The notes: generated from the letters alone by a model not told the origin. A stretch of 10,160 nucleotides of DNA from Candidatus Hydrothermarchaeota archaeon (GCA_015520145.1 WAQR01000129.1:1-10160), one strand, 5' to 3'. Positions 1 through 6,215 are shown, numbered from the stretch's first letter. A program made the numbers and translations.

Positions 1-167
1 ATCCCAGCAGGATTGATATTGATCTCCATAATGGCAATGTCCCGTACCGTGTTCTTTATCAGATATTCCTCATTACTGAGTTTTGATGTCTTCAGGTGGT
101 AGAGGGGTGTATCTTCGTCACGCCTGATTATCTCCACGTTTTTATAACTATCTATTATCTCCGTCAG
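1..167 (-). CDS. Partial gene, possible type II/IV secretion-type ATPase N-terminus
   Basis: An open frame runs leftward off the window edge, overlapping the stop of the EVE-KaiC gene. It reads without a stop for more than 50 codons and has normal protein composition (for example EIIDSYKNVEIIRRDEDTP, then LYHLKTSKLSNEEYL). The pattern of a short beta-rich stretch, an L-Y-H strand, then 'xLSxEEx' followed by a helix resembles the region before the ATPase core in archaeal GspE/FlaI-type secretion ATPases; this is a weak resemblance from memory. No ATG, GTG or TTG lies near the overlap. A CTG at 167-165 sits in a CTGA overlap with the upstream stop, four bases after GAGGTGA, and is the start used here. 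The only conventional alternative is a GTG at 137, which has no ribosome site. If the family guess is right, the pair would echo FlaH/FlaI, where a KaiC-like ATPase partners a secretion ATPase. The coding call is firmer than the family call. Confidence 0.45.
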   Translation of the reverse strand, partial: MTEIIDSYKNVEIIRRDEDTPLYHLKTSKLSNEEYLIKNTVRDIAIMEININPAG

Positions 168-1342
168 ATCCTCACCTCGGTTGGAAGTACCTTTATACCT
201 TTATTGGTTATCTTGAACTTATACATCCTGAGTTTGTAATTTGTCTCACGCATCTTCAGTATGGTCATCCTCCTTGTGAACTCGTTCCCTTCTTTTAAAA
301 GTTCCATTAAGATAATGCCCCTTGAAATAAACTCCTCAACCCCGAACCTGCTGATACCCTCATGACCTGGTATGATCTCGCTTGTAATAATAGACGTGCA
401 ATCAGAGCCGAGCAGCAGGTTGTTCAGCCTGTGTATTGCGATACGTACCTCGGATTCGTCTTCAAAGTGCAGGCCAAACGCTGGCAGGGAGTCCAGGACA
501 ACACGTTTCGCACCGATATCATTTATTATATCAAATGTCGTGGTGACTATACTGTCCAGGGTGAACGGCATGCTCATCTTATACTTCTCCTTTGAAGGCA
601 GGCCAGATCTGGGGTATGATACATCCACTATGGCGAGCATCCCTTCGTCTTCGTATTTTGTGAGGTCCCATCCGAATTTCAGCGCCTCTCTTCTAAGGTC
701 TTCAGGGCGTTCGTCCATGGATATGATTATCCCGGGTTCGCCATTTTTTATCCCGTGGATTAAGAACTGCATGCAGAGTATGGTCTTCCCACTCCCTGGC
801 CCCCCTGTCACAAGTATGGAGGAATTTGATGGAAGCCCTCCCTCGATTATCTCATCAAGTCCAGGAACACCTGTAGGTACCCTCTTTTTCAGTTGCCGTT
901 CTATCTGCTCTCTCCTCTTGGCATTCGAGCGATAGCCCATGATCCCTTTTCGGTGTTCCATCTTGTTCCAGATGAACTCAAAGTCTTCTGATGGTATCTC
1001 CTGCATTGCTTTGTTAAAATGTACATACCACTTCTCTTTATTTGTTACAAATCGAAGTGACGATACCAGTTCTGCAGCATCGATGGGTTCTTCTGGAACG
1101 AACACTTCTGTTATTCTGATCTTGTGGGGTTGGCCGTTCTCCTTACCGGAATCGTCAAAATGGTAGCCTTCAACGACCTTGCTTATGTCTACAAATTCTG
1201 ATCTCTTGGCCATGTATGTTACTATGAGGTCACCTGGTTCTACCTTCAAAAGACTCTCTTTCCACCGCTCGGACAATCCAACCACTCTGCCACCGGGTTT
1301 GTAGGTTTCGGGGTCAACCACCAGCATCCAATGATTCACCAT
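164..1342 (-). CDS. EVE (PUA-like) domain fused to KaiC-family ATPase
   Basis: A 392-residue protein with two domains. Residues 1-130 look like an EVE domain: NHWMLVVDPE at the start, VEPGDLIVTYMAK at 34-46, a FVDISKVVEGY strand, and an IPSEDFEFIWNKM helix at the end. EVE domains belong to the PUA-like fold and bind modified bases in known cases. Residues about 152-392 are a single KaiC/RecA-like domain: VPTGVPGLDEIIEGGLP at 155-171, Walker A GGPGSGKT at 180-187, acidic motif SMDERPEDL near 208-216, and Walker B RVVLDSL at 280-286 with D284. It is probably a cytosolic signalling or regulatory ATPase; its target is unknown. The ATG start is preceded by GAGGGA nine bases upstream and by several TATA-like boxes. 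It stands alone after a 174-base gap and overlaps the next gene by four bases, which suggests translational coupling. The KaiC call is strong; the EVE call is good but made by eye. Confidence 0.85.
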   Translation of the reverse strand: MVNHWMLVVDPETYKPGGRVVGLSERWKESLLKVEPGDLIVTYMAKRSEFVDISKVVEGYHFDDSGKENGQPHKIRITEVFVPEEPIDAAELVSSLRFVTNKEKWYVHFNKAMQEIPSEDFEFIWNKMEHRKGIMGYRSNAKRREQIERQLKKRVPTGVPGLDEIIEGGLPSNSSILVTGGPGSGKTILCMQFLIHGIKNGEPGIIISMDERPEDLRREALKFGWDLTKYEDEGMLAIVDVSYPRSGLPSKEKYKMSMPFTLDSIVTTTFDIINDIGAKRVVLDSLPAFGLHFEDESEVRIAIHRLNNLLLGSDCTSIITSEIIPGHEGISRFGVEEFISRGIILMELLKEGNEFTRRMTILKMRETNYKLRMYKFKITNKGIKVLPTEVRI

Positions 1343-1516
1343 CTTTTTTATTCCCTCTTATTTTAATGTCAAAGAGATTTTTTCATAGTCAAACTCTTTT
1401 TTGGTGTATTAATAGGCATTTTTTATATCAATAACTATAAATAAGCTTTTTTTACATATAAAACTTGTGTTGACAGTCAGTGCCTTTGAATGAAGTTTAT
1501 TAGTCCTCATAAGCCA
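1343..1516 (-). promoter_or_regulatory. Promoter region of the EVE-KaiC gene
   Basis: The gap between ahbD and the EVE-KaiC gene is A/T-rich on the side near the KaiC start. Read on the minus strand it has three TATA-like elements: AGTTTTATATGT (1465-1454), CTTATTTATAG (about 1445-1435) and GATATAAAAAATG (about 1429-1417). Any of these could set a leader of roughly 50-90 bases. The first is identical over 12 bases to the element upstream of the endonuclease gene near the other end of the window. Which box is used cannot be decided from sequence alone. Confidence 0.5.
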
Positions 1517-2611
1517 TCATACCAAATCAGGACGCTGCTCATAGACACAGTAAGGTTCTTCTTCCAGATAATCGTTATATTTCGCATAAGCCCTCGCCCT
1601 GCACCCACCGCATATCAACTTGTATTTACAACGCCCACATTTTCCTTTCAATTTTTTCGGGTCTCTTAGATCATTGAATAATTTCGAATCCTCCCATATC
1701 TCTCTAAACGGCGTCTCTTTTATATTCCCTGCAGTTACCGGCAGATATCCGCATGGCTGGACATCGCCTTTTCTCGATATAAAACAGAACCCTGTCCCGC
1801 CAAGACAGCCTTTGGACATGGCATCCAGCCGCCCCCGTCCCACCCGCTGCAAAAGCCCTCTGCCGCCGTTTTCCTTCTCCCGCTGGTCGACCACCCTGAA
1901 AAAATGCGGGGCACATGTCGCTTTCATGAACATTCTCATACTGCCGTGCCCTTTACCCTCCATCTCTTTTTGTTTTTCATACATCCAGCCAAGCACACGC
2001 TCATATTCGGCTGGAGGTATCTCCTCGTCTTCTATTGCCTTACCCCTGCCAGTAGGCACCAGGAGAAAGATATGGTGTGCCACTGCACCAAGTCTTACAG
2101 CGAGGTCAAATACCCGTTCTATCTCGTCAAGGTTCTGTTTTGTGACGGTCGTGTTTATCTGGAAATCAATACCTGCATCTTTTAGCGTCTCGATGCCTCT
2201 CATCGCACCGTCAAATGCCCCGTCACGCTTCCTGAAGGCATCATGTGCATCAGGCGATGCCCCGTCAAGACTTATACTCACACGCTTTATTCCTGATTCT
2301 TTAAGTTTTTTTGCAATTTCAGGCGTGATAAGCGTCCCGTTTGTACCCAGGACGGTCTTAAGCCCTCTATCAGTGCTGTATTTTGCTATCTCAAAGATGT
2401 CCTCCCTTACAAGCGGCTCTCCGCCTGTTAGGATGATTACGGGCGTGGAAAAACTTGCAATATTGTCAATTGTCTTTTTGATATCGTCTGTGGACAGCTC
2501 TTCCGGGTCCCTCTCTTTTTGTGCAGATGCCCTGCAGTGCACGCAGTTTAAGTTGCACATCCCTGTAAGTTCCCATGCGATAAGTCGTGGTAGAAATTTC
2601 AAATCAATCAC
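1517..2611 (-). CDS. ahbD: AhbD-type radical SAM haem synthase (Fe-coproporphyrin III decarboxylase)
   Basis: A 364-residue radical SAM protein with a C-terminal SPASM/twitch-type cysteine region. The SAM cluster motif is C19-x3-C23-x2-C26 (GMCNLNCVHCRAS); GGEP is at 63-66 and SISLDG at 112-117. The segment AVAHHIFLLVPTGRG (176-190), then KATCAPHFFR (230-239), GCLGGTGFCFIS (268-279) and CGYLPVTAGNI (287-297) is the pattern I associate with AhbD/NirJ2. Further cysteines at 325, 328, 334, 337 and 355 would bind auxiliary iron-sulfur clusters. AhbD removes two propionate carboxyl groups from Fe-coproporphyrin III to give haem b in the siroheme-dependent pathway of archaea and sulfate reducers. 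The start is a GTG at 2611-2609, since an in-frame stop lies just upstream; GGGTGA six bases before it is a good ribosome site. It lies 16 bases after the pyrE-like gene and is probably co-transcribed. A different SPASM enzyme of the same NirJ-like clade is the main alternative. Confidence 0.75.
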   Translation of the reverse strand: MIDLKFLPRLIAWELTGMCNLNCVHCRASAQKERDPEELSTDDIKKTIDNIASFSTPVIILTGGEPLVREDIFEIAKYSTDRGLKTVLGTNGTLITPEIAKKLKESGIKRVSISLDGASPDAHDAFRKRDGAFDGAMRGIETLKDAGIDFQINTTVTKQNLDEIERVFDLAVRLGAVAHHIFLLVPTGRGKAIEDEEIPPAEYERVLGWMYEKQKEMEGKGHGSMRMFMKATCAPHFFRVVDQREKENGGRGLLQRVGRGRLDAMSKGCLGGTGFCFISRKGDVQPCGYLPVTAGNIKETPFREIWEDSKLFNDLRDPKKLKGKCGRCKYKLICGGCRARAYAKYNDYLEEEPYCVYEQRPDLV

Positions 2612-2634
2612 CCTGTTTCACCCTGTGTCAATCA
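2604..2634 (-). repeat. Nested direct repeats around the ahbD ribosome site
   Basis: On the plus strand the 9-base unit TCACCCTGT occurs at 2608-2616 and 2618-2626. This pair is bracketed by two copies of TCAATCA at 2604-2610 and 2628-2634. Read on the minus strand, each 9-base unit is ACAGGGTGA, so the ribosome-binding sequence is duplicated: one copy provides the Shine-Dalgarno site and the other contains the GTG start. The outer repeat overlaps the stop of the preceding gene. Confidence 0.7.
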
Positions 2635-3212
2635 AAATCGCTTTTCCTGTAAAGTGAGATGAACCTGATCCCTCTCTTTTCTATGTTCTCTCTAGCACCC
2701 TCTTCCCTGTCAACCAGCGATATTATCAGTGGTACTTCCCCACCACTCCTGACAACCTCCTGATATGCATCGATTAGAGACCCGCCGGTGGTTGTGGTAT
2801 CATCCACAAGTACGGCCTTTTCACCTGGCCTGAACTTACCTTCGATGTTCAGCATCCTTCCATGTGTCCTGGGATTTTTTCTGACAAAAAACCCGTAAAC
2901 CTGCGCGGGTCTGGAAAGACTCTTTGTAACAACTGCCGCAACAATGGGTATCGACCCGGACTCCGGCCCTCCAATATAACTTATATGCTCGTTTTCCATG
3001 ATATCCAGTATACGGTCAGCGACTATGTTAATCCCTTCAGGGTCGAGTGTCACCTGTTTGTTATCAAAATAAAAATTGCTCTCTCCACCTTTTGATAGCT
3101 TTACCCTGGTCCGGGTCTTTATGTACGCGTCTTTTTTTATCTTCAAAAAGAGCTTATCGGCATTCATATCACTTATATTATCCATGTCACTCATGTCACT
3201 CATCTTGTTCAT
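2628..3212 (-). CDS. pyrE: Orotate phosphoribosyltransferase-like protein
   Basis: A 194-residue type I phosphoribosyltransferase. The PRPP-binding loop is VLVDDTTTTGGS at 134-145, with the two acidic residues D137/D138. Upstream are FYFDNKQVTLDPEG (47-60), GGPESGSIPIVAAV (81-94) and FFVRKNPRTHG (108-118), the ordered set expected in PyrE, which joins orotate to PRPP to give OMP in pyrimidine synthesis. Length is close to the usual PyrE size. The first 18 residues are an unusual MSD-like repeat with several in-frame ATGs (residues 1, 4, 7, 10, 16), so the true start is uncertain; the outermost is used because a TATA-like box lies about 30 bases before it, which would give a nearly leaderless transcript. 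It heads a likely two-gene operon with ahbD. A PyrE paralog or other orotate-like PRTase remains possible. Confidence 0.85.
   Translation of the reverse strand: MNKMSDMSDMDNISDMNADKLFLKIKKDAYIKTRTRVKLSKGGESNFYFDNKQVTLDPEGINIVADRILDIMENEHISYIGGPESGSIPIVAAVVTKSLSRPAQVYGFFVRKNPRTHGRMLNIEGKFRPGEKAVLVDDTTTTGGSLIDAYQEVVRSGGEVPLIISLVDREEGARENIEKRGIRFISLYRKSDFD
3165..3212 (-). repeat. 9-base coding repeat at the start of the pyrE-like gene
   Basis: On the minus strand ATGAGTGAC occurs twice in tandem (3203-3186), followed by the degenerate copies ATGGATAAT, ATAAGTGAT and ATGAATGCC. They encode MSD-MSD-MDN-ISD-MNA. The repeat keeps frame and supplies several possible start codons. It has no counterpart in the PyrE fold that I know of. 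Confidence 0.7.
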
Positions 3213-3502
3213 ATCTGTCGAGAGGACTTTTAGTTTTAGTATATTTAATGCTTTCTATTTTTTCATGTTAGAACAATCTTTTAGACGTTACAAAACATTT
3301 TAATAGATGGATATTAAAATTAAATTAATATATAATATAAATAATCAGTAATTTAATTTATCAATATTCTCCCTTATATAAATAACAAATGCGATCACAT
3401 TATCATAAGTAGAGTTATATACCCTATCTCCAATGTATCAATGTTATTTTTAAATAAGGTGGGAGTGTTGTTAAAATGAATTACCAAAGGAGGTAATATT
3501 AA
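3213..3502. promoter_or_regulatory. A/T-rich divergent promoter region between pyrE-like gene and dnaG
   Basis: This 290-base gap separates two outward-facing genes. On the minus side, TTAAATATAC (about 3248-3239) lies near 30 bases before the pyrE-like ATG, placing the transcript start within a few bases of the start codon. On the plus side there are three TATA-like boxes: TTATATAAATAA (3374-3385), GTTATATAC (3414-3422) and TTTTTAAATA (3447-3456). The last would give a leader of about 20 bases carrying the strong dnaG ribosome site AAAGGAGGTAAT (3486-3497). The centre (about 3295-3365) is almost only A and T and holds an inverted repeat, listed separately. No credible gene is seen. Confidence 0.6.
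3317..3359. repeat. 11-base perfect inverted repeat in A/T-rich spacer
   Basis: AAATTAAATTA at 3317-3327 is matched by TAATTTAATTT at 3349-3359, with a 21-base A/T-rich spacer. It sits midway between the divergent promoters of the pyrE-like gene and dnaG. It could be a regulator site or an easily melted segment. Because both arms use only A and T in an A/T-rich stretch, chance is a serious alternative. Confidence 0.4.
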
Positions 3503-4762
3503 ATGGGTAAGATTGATTTAGGAACAACCAAATATGTCATTCATTCTAAAATAGAAACAAACGGCATTGTTGAAAAGCCTGACGTGGTCGGGGCAATATT
3601 CGGCCAGACAGAAGGACTTCTAGGAAACGACCTGGACTTACGAGAACTTCAAAAAACAGGCAGGATTGGAAGAATCGAGGTGAACATAGAGACAAAAGGC
3701 GGGAGATCAAAAGGATTGATAAAGATCCCTTCAAGCCTGGATAAAATAGAGACCGCAATCCTTGCAGCAGCCCTGGAGACCATAGACCGGGTTGGACCAT
3801 GCGAGGCAGGGATAGTGATAGAGCGCATCGAAGATGTCAGGATATCTAAGAGGAGGATGGTGATAGATAGAGCAAAAAATATACTCAGCACAATGGTCGA
3901 GGATATAACACCTGACAGCCTCGAGATAACAGATGAAGTGAAAGAGTCAATAAGACTTAGGGAGATTACAAAGTTTGGAAAGGAGAACCTTCCAGCAGGT
4001 CCGAATGTAAAGGATTCTGATGCAATTATCGTGGTCGAAGGTAGGGCAGACGTCCTAAATCTCCTTAAAAACGGAATAAAAAATGCGATTGCTGTTGAGG
4101 GGACAAGTGCTCCAAAAACTATTGTCGATTTGAGCAAACAGAAGACTGTTACAGTATTTACAGACGGTGATCGTGGTGGTGAGTTGATAATAAGAGAGCT
4201 CTTACAGGTCGCAGAGATTGACTTTGTTGCAAGGGCGCCGGACGGCAAAGAGGTGGAAGAGCTGACAAAAAAGGAGATATTCAAAAGTCTTCGAAACAAA
4301 ATCCCCGCAGAGCAAATAAAGGGGAGTCTGCTACCCAAAAAAAATCTCCCCGCCGGCGGAAAACCGAAAGGGGTTCAAAATAAGCAGTCACAGCAGGATA
4401 GGAAGATATCCAAGCCACAAAAACCAATACAGGTTAAACCCCTCCCACAACCGCAGAAAGCAGATGGAAAGTTAAATAAGTTCAAAAAATATTTCAGCGA
4501 TCTGTCAGGCACATTAAAGGCATACCTGTTGGACCAGGAGACGAACATAATCAAAGAAGTGGCGGTTAGAGACCTGGCCATGGCACTGAAGAACTCAAAA
4601 GAAAAAGTCACTGTTGTTATCTTTGATGGGGTGGTTACCCAGAGGCTTGTAGAAATCGCAAGTGAAAAAGATGTGGAATACCTGGTTGGAGCAAAAGTAG
4701 GAAACATAACAAAAAAGCCAGCAGACCTCCGTCTATTAACTCCAAATGATCTGAACGTATGA
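3503..4762 (+). CDS. dnaG: Archaeal DnaG-like primase
   Basis: A 419-residue archaeal DnaG with a central TOPRIM domain. The N-terminal part (1-170) carries archaeal DnaG features such as KYVIHSKIETNGIVEKPDVV at 10-29 and FGQTEGLLG at 33-41. TOPRIM runs from about 173 to 250: AIIVVEGRADV (174-184) with E179, then VFTDGDRGGE (218-227) with the D221-x-D223 metal-binding pair. A hydrophilic K/P/Q-rich linker spans about 275-326. A conserved C-terminal domain (about 327-419) follows, with FDGVVTQRLVEIASEKDV and YLVGAKVGNI. Family members make RNA primers in vitro and in some archaea are components of the RNA exosome. The ATG at 3503 has a near-perfect ribosome site (GGAGGT) eight bases upstream. 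All catalytic residues are present. It probably leads a transcript that includes the UPF0058 gene. Confidence 0.95.
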   Translation: MGKIDLGTTKYVIHSKIETNGIVEKPDVVGAIFGQTEGLLGNDLDLRELQKTGRIGRIEVNIETKGGRSKGLIKIPSSLDKIETAILAAALETIDRVGPCEAGIVIERIEDVRISKRRMVIDRAKNILSTMVEDITPDSLEITDEVKESIRLREITKFGKENLPAGPNVKDSDAIIVVEGRADVLNLLKNGIKNAIAVEGTSAPKTIVDLSKQKTVTVFTDGDRGGELIIRELLQVAEIDFVARAPDGKEVEELTKKEIFKSLRNKIPAEQIKGSLLPKKNLPAGGKPKGVQNKQSQQDRKISKPQKPIQVKPLPQPQKADGKLNKFKKYFSDLSGTLKAYLLDQETNIIKEVAVRDLAMALKNSKEKVTVVIFDGVVTQRLVEIASEKDVEYLVGAKVGNITKKPADLRLLTPNDLNV

Positions 4763-4847
4763 AAACCCAAAAAACTCACGTAAACTTTTTAAGTCCACAA
4801 GACAAAAGAGAGATAAAAAAGAGACAAACACAGTTGAAGGCGATTAA

Positions 4848-5132
4848 ATGTATAAGGATGAGTTGATACATCTTCATCAGCTACTGATATACCTCATGAA
4901 ATTCCTTATAGATAACGGAGTTTCAAAAACATATTTTGAGGGATATACCAGTCTGGGAATCAGCCCCCACCATATCCACAGAACCAAGGCTGAACACAAA
5001 TATGCGATTTTTGTCCTGGCATGGGGGATCTCGAATGTCCTTGCAGAGAACAACGAGATAATCCCACGAAGTGTCGCAAACAGGCTTGGAGAACTGGCAA
5101 AACGATGCAAAGACGAGATGATATTGAGGTAG
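4848..5132 (+). CDS. UPF0058 family protein
   Basis: A 94-residue, mostly helical protein that I recognise as UPF0058, an archaeal family without an assigned function. Telling segments are MYKDELIHLHQLLIYLMKFL at the start, GISPHHIHRTKAEHKYAIFV (about 43-62), and the C-terminal NRLGELAKRCKDEM. Histidines and acidic residues are conserved-looking, but no catalytic motif, membrane segment or signal peptide is visible. The ATG is preceded by GAAGGCGAT, which matches the archaeal ribosome site GGAGGTGAT at seven of nine positions. The gene lies 85 bases after dnaG on the same strand with no clear promoter between, so co-transcription with dnaG is likely. It converges with the rimI-like gene. Confidence 0.85.
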   Translation: MYKDELIHLHQLLIYLMKFLIDNGVSKTYFEGYTSLGISPHHIHRTKAEHKYAIFVLAWGISNVLAENNEIIPRSVANRLGELAKRCKDEMILR

Positions 5133-5181
5133 AGGTTAAAGGTTAGAGTAGGTAATCGCGCACAGTCGCAGAGCACAATCT

Positions 5182-5685
5182 TCAAGCCAGATAAATGATC
5201 TTTTTCAATATGATTGCATCTTCACCATCTGTGTAATAGGAGTGCAGGACTCCTGCTTCTTTGAAATTTAGTTTTTTATAAAAATGTATCGCACCTTTAT
5301 TTGATACCCTCACTTCCAGCCAGATGTTTGCAACTCCAAATTCTTCAAGTTTTCTTATAACCGCTTCCATTAAAGATGTTCCGATATACTGCTTCCTGTA
5401 TGAAGGGTCTACGGCAATTGCCAGGATATGTCCAGTCCGTCTAAAACCCATAGTCGGGATGTTCGATAGGCTCAAATTGGTCCTGGGCTCAGACCTATTC
5501 TCCACCACCCGCGATATGACATAACCTACAACAAACCCTCCCTTTAGAGCGACCAGAAATGTTTCAGGGTACATCTCATAGAGATTTAATAGAGATATCA
5601 CATCGTATGGATCTTTAAATGATTTACATTCTATCTCATAAACCCTTCTTAAATCAATGGGTCTAAATTCTCTTATCAAGAGCAT
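5182..5685 (-). CDS. rimI: RimI-like GNAT N-acetyltransferase
   Basis: A 167-residue single-domain GNAT enzyme. It opens with LIREFRPIDLRRVYEIECKSF, typical of RimI/Ard1-type protein N-terminal acetyltransferases. GHILAIAVDPSYRKQYIGTS (85-104) is motif A, in which R-K-Q-Y-I-G-T fits the acetyl-CoA pyrophosphate-binding Q/R-x-x-G-x-G/A signature, with T replacing the usual last small residue. IWLEVRVSNKGAIHFYKKLN (121-140) is motif B with N129 and Y136, followed by GF-like LNFKEAG. Archaeal relatives acetylate protein N-termini. The ATG has GTGAGGAT seven bases upstream. It diverges from the UPF0146 gene, with promoter elements in the shared gap. RimI is the best guess; a broader Nat enzyme is possible. 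Confidence 0.8.
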   Translation of the reverse strand: MLLIREFRPIDLRRVYEIECKSFKDPYDVISLLNLYEMYPETFLVALKGGFVVGYVISRVVENRSEPRTNLSLSNIPTMGFRRTGHILAIAVDPSYRKQYIGTSLMEAVIRKLEEFGVANIWLEVRVSNKGAIHFYKKLNFKEAGVLHSYYTDGEDAIILKKIIYLA

Positions 5686-5775
5686 TGTCTATATCCTCAC
5701 TAATACCAACCGAAAATATTTTCAATCTGAATTGGCTCTATATAGAAAGTGTTAAGGTGTTATCAAGGTGTTATA
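5686..5775. promoter_or_regulatory. Divergent promoter with palindromic TATA box and candidate operator
   Basis: CTATATAG at 5738-5745 is its own reverse complement and could serve as a TATA box in either direction. Rightward it predicts a transcript start near 5767, about nine bases before the TTG proposed for the UPF0146 gene. Leftward it predicts a start near 5715, about 30 bases before the rimI-like ATG. GAAAATATTTTC at 5712-5723 is a perfect 12-base palindrome located right at the predicted leftward start, as an operator might be. A tandem AAGGTGTTAT occurs at 5754-5763 and 5765-5774; the second copy is the ribosome site for the TTG start. Confidence 0.5.
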
Positions 5776-6180
5776 TTGATACAGGATTATAAAGACTTTG
5801 CAGAATATATTGTTAATAATTATCCAGACGCAAAAAGGGTTTTGGAGATAGGGGTAGGTAAAGATTCCTCGGTTTTAAAAGAGCTTAAAAAATCTGGCCT
5901 GGATGTCCTTGCAGTCGATATAAATCCTGATAATCCTGAAACGATCTATGATGACGTGGTGGTGCCGAAGATAAACCTTTATAGAGACGCTGATTTGATA
6001 TATTCAATTAGACCCCCTCTGGAGCTCTATCCATATCTTGAAAAACTTGCTAAGAATATCAATGTCCCGCTTTTAATAAGGCCGCTTTTAACAGACCATC
6101 TGGGGGTTAATGAGAGGCAGCACATATTGAGAAATTATAAAAAAAGCGTTTTTTACGAGTACTCAGTGGAAAGAAGATAA
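5776..6180 (+). CDS. UPF0146 family protein (SAM-fold-like)
   Basis: Begun at the TTG at 5776, this is a 134-residue protein of the archaeal UPF0146 family, whose function is not established. It has a truncated methyltransferase-like Rossmann pattern: RVLEIGVGKDSSV (21-33) as the glycine-rich loop, VLAVDIN (44-50) with an acidic residue at the end of strand 2, and DADLIYSIRPPLELYPYLE (71-89), a characteristic UPF0146 segment. The C-terminal half is shorter than in true methyltransferases. An in-frame GTG at 5749 would add nine residues, but it lies only a few bases after the TATA box and so would not be transcribed. The TTG has AAGGTG five bases upstream. A small hairpin follows the stop. No operon partner is evident. 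Confidence 0.8.
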   Translation: MIQDYKDFAEYIVNNYPDAKRVLEIGVGKDSSVLKELKKSGLDVLAVDINPDNPETIYDDVVVPKINLYRDADLIYSIRPPLELYPYLEKLAKNINVPLLIRPLLTDHLGVNERQHILRNYKKSVFYEYSVERR

Positions 6181-6181
6181 A

Positions 6182-6209
6182 TTCTCATGGGACGAGAAAT
6201 ATTGTTTTC
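6182..6209 (+). terminator. Possible hairpin/T-rich terminator after the UPF0146 gene
   Basis: TTCTC (6182-6186) pairs with GAGAA (6194-6198) around a seven-base loop, immediately after the stop codon, and a T-rich stretch with TTTT follows at about 6205-6208. The stem is short and archaeal termination relies mainly on T-runs, so support is weak. Confidence 0.3.
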
Positions 6210-6215
6210 AGAAAA

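Noticed and set aside
372..935. Plus-strand open frame opposite the KaiC gene
   Set aside because: It mirrors the Walker A and adjacent coding region of the EVE-KaiC gene and has no promoter or ribosome site of its own.
1620..2657. Long plus-strand open frame opposite ahbD (345 codons)
   Set aside because: It is antisense to a well-supported radical SAM gene with all cysteine motifs, is serine/proline-rich as expected for an antisense shadow, and has no ribosome site.
3649..4338. Long minus-strand open frame opposite dnaG (229 codons)
   Set aside because: It lies fully antisense to the TOPRIM primase gene; composition is serine-rich low-complexity and no family is recognisable.
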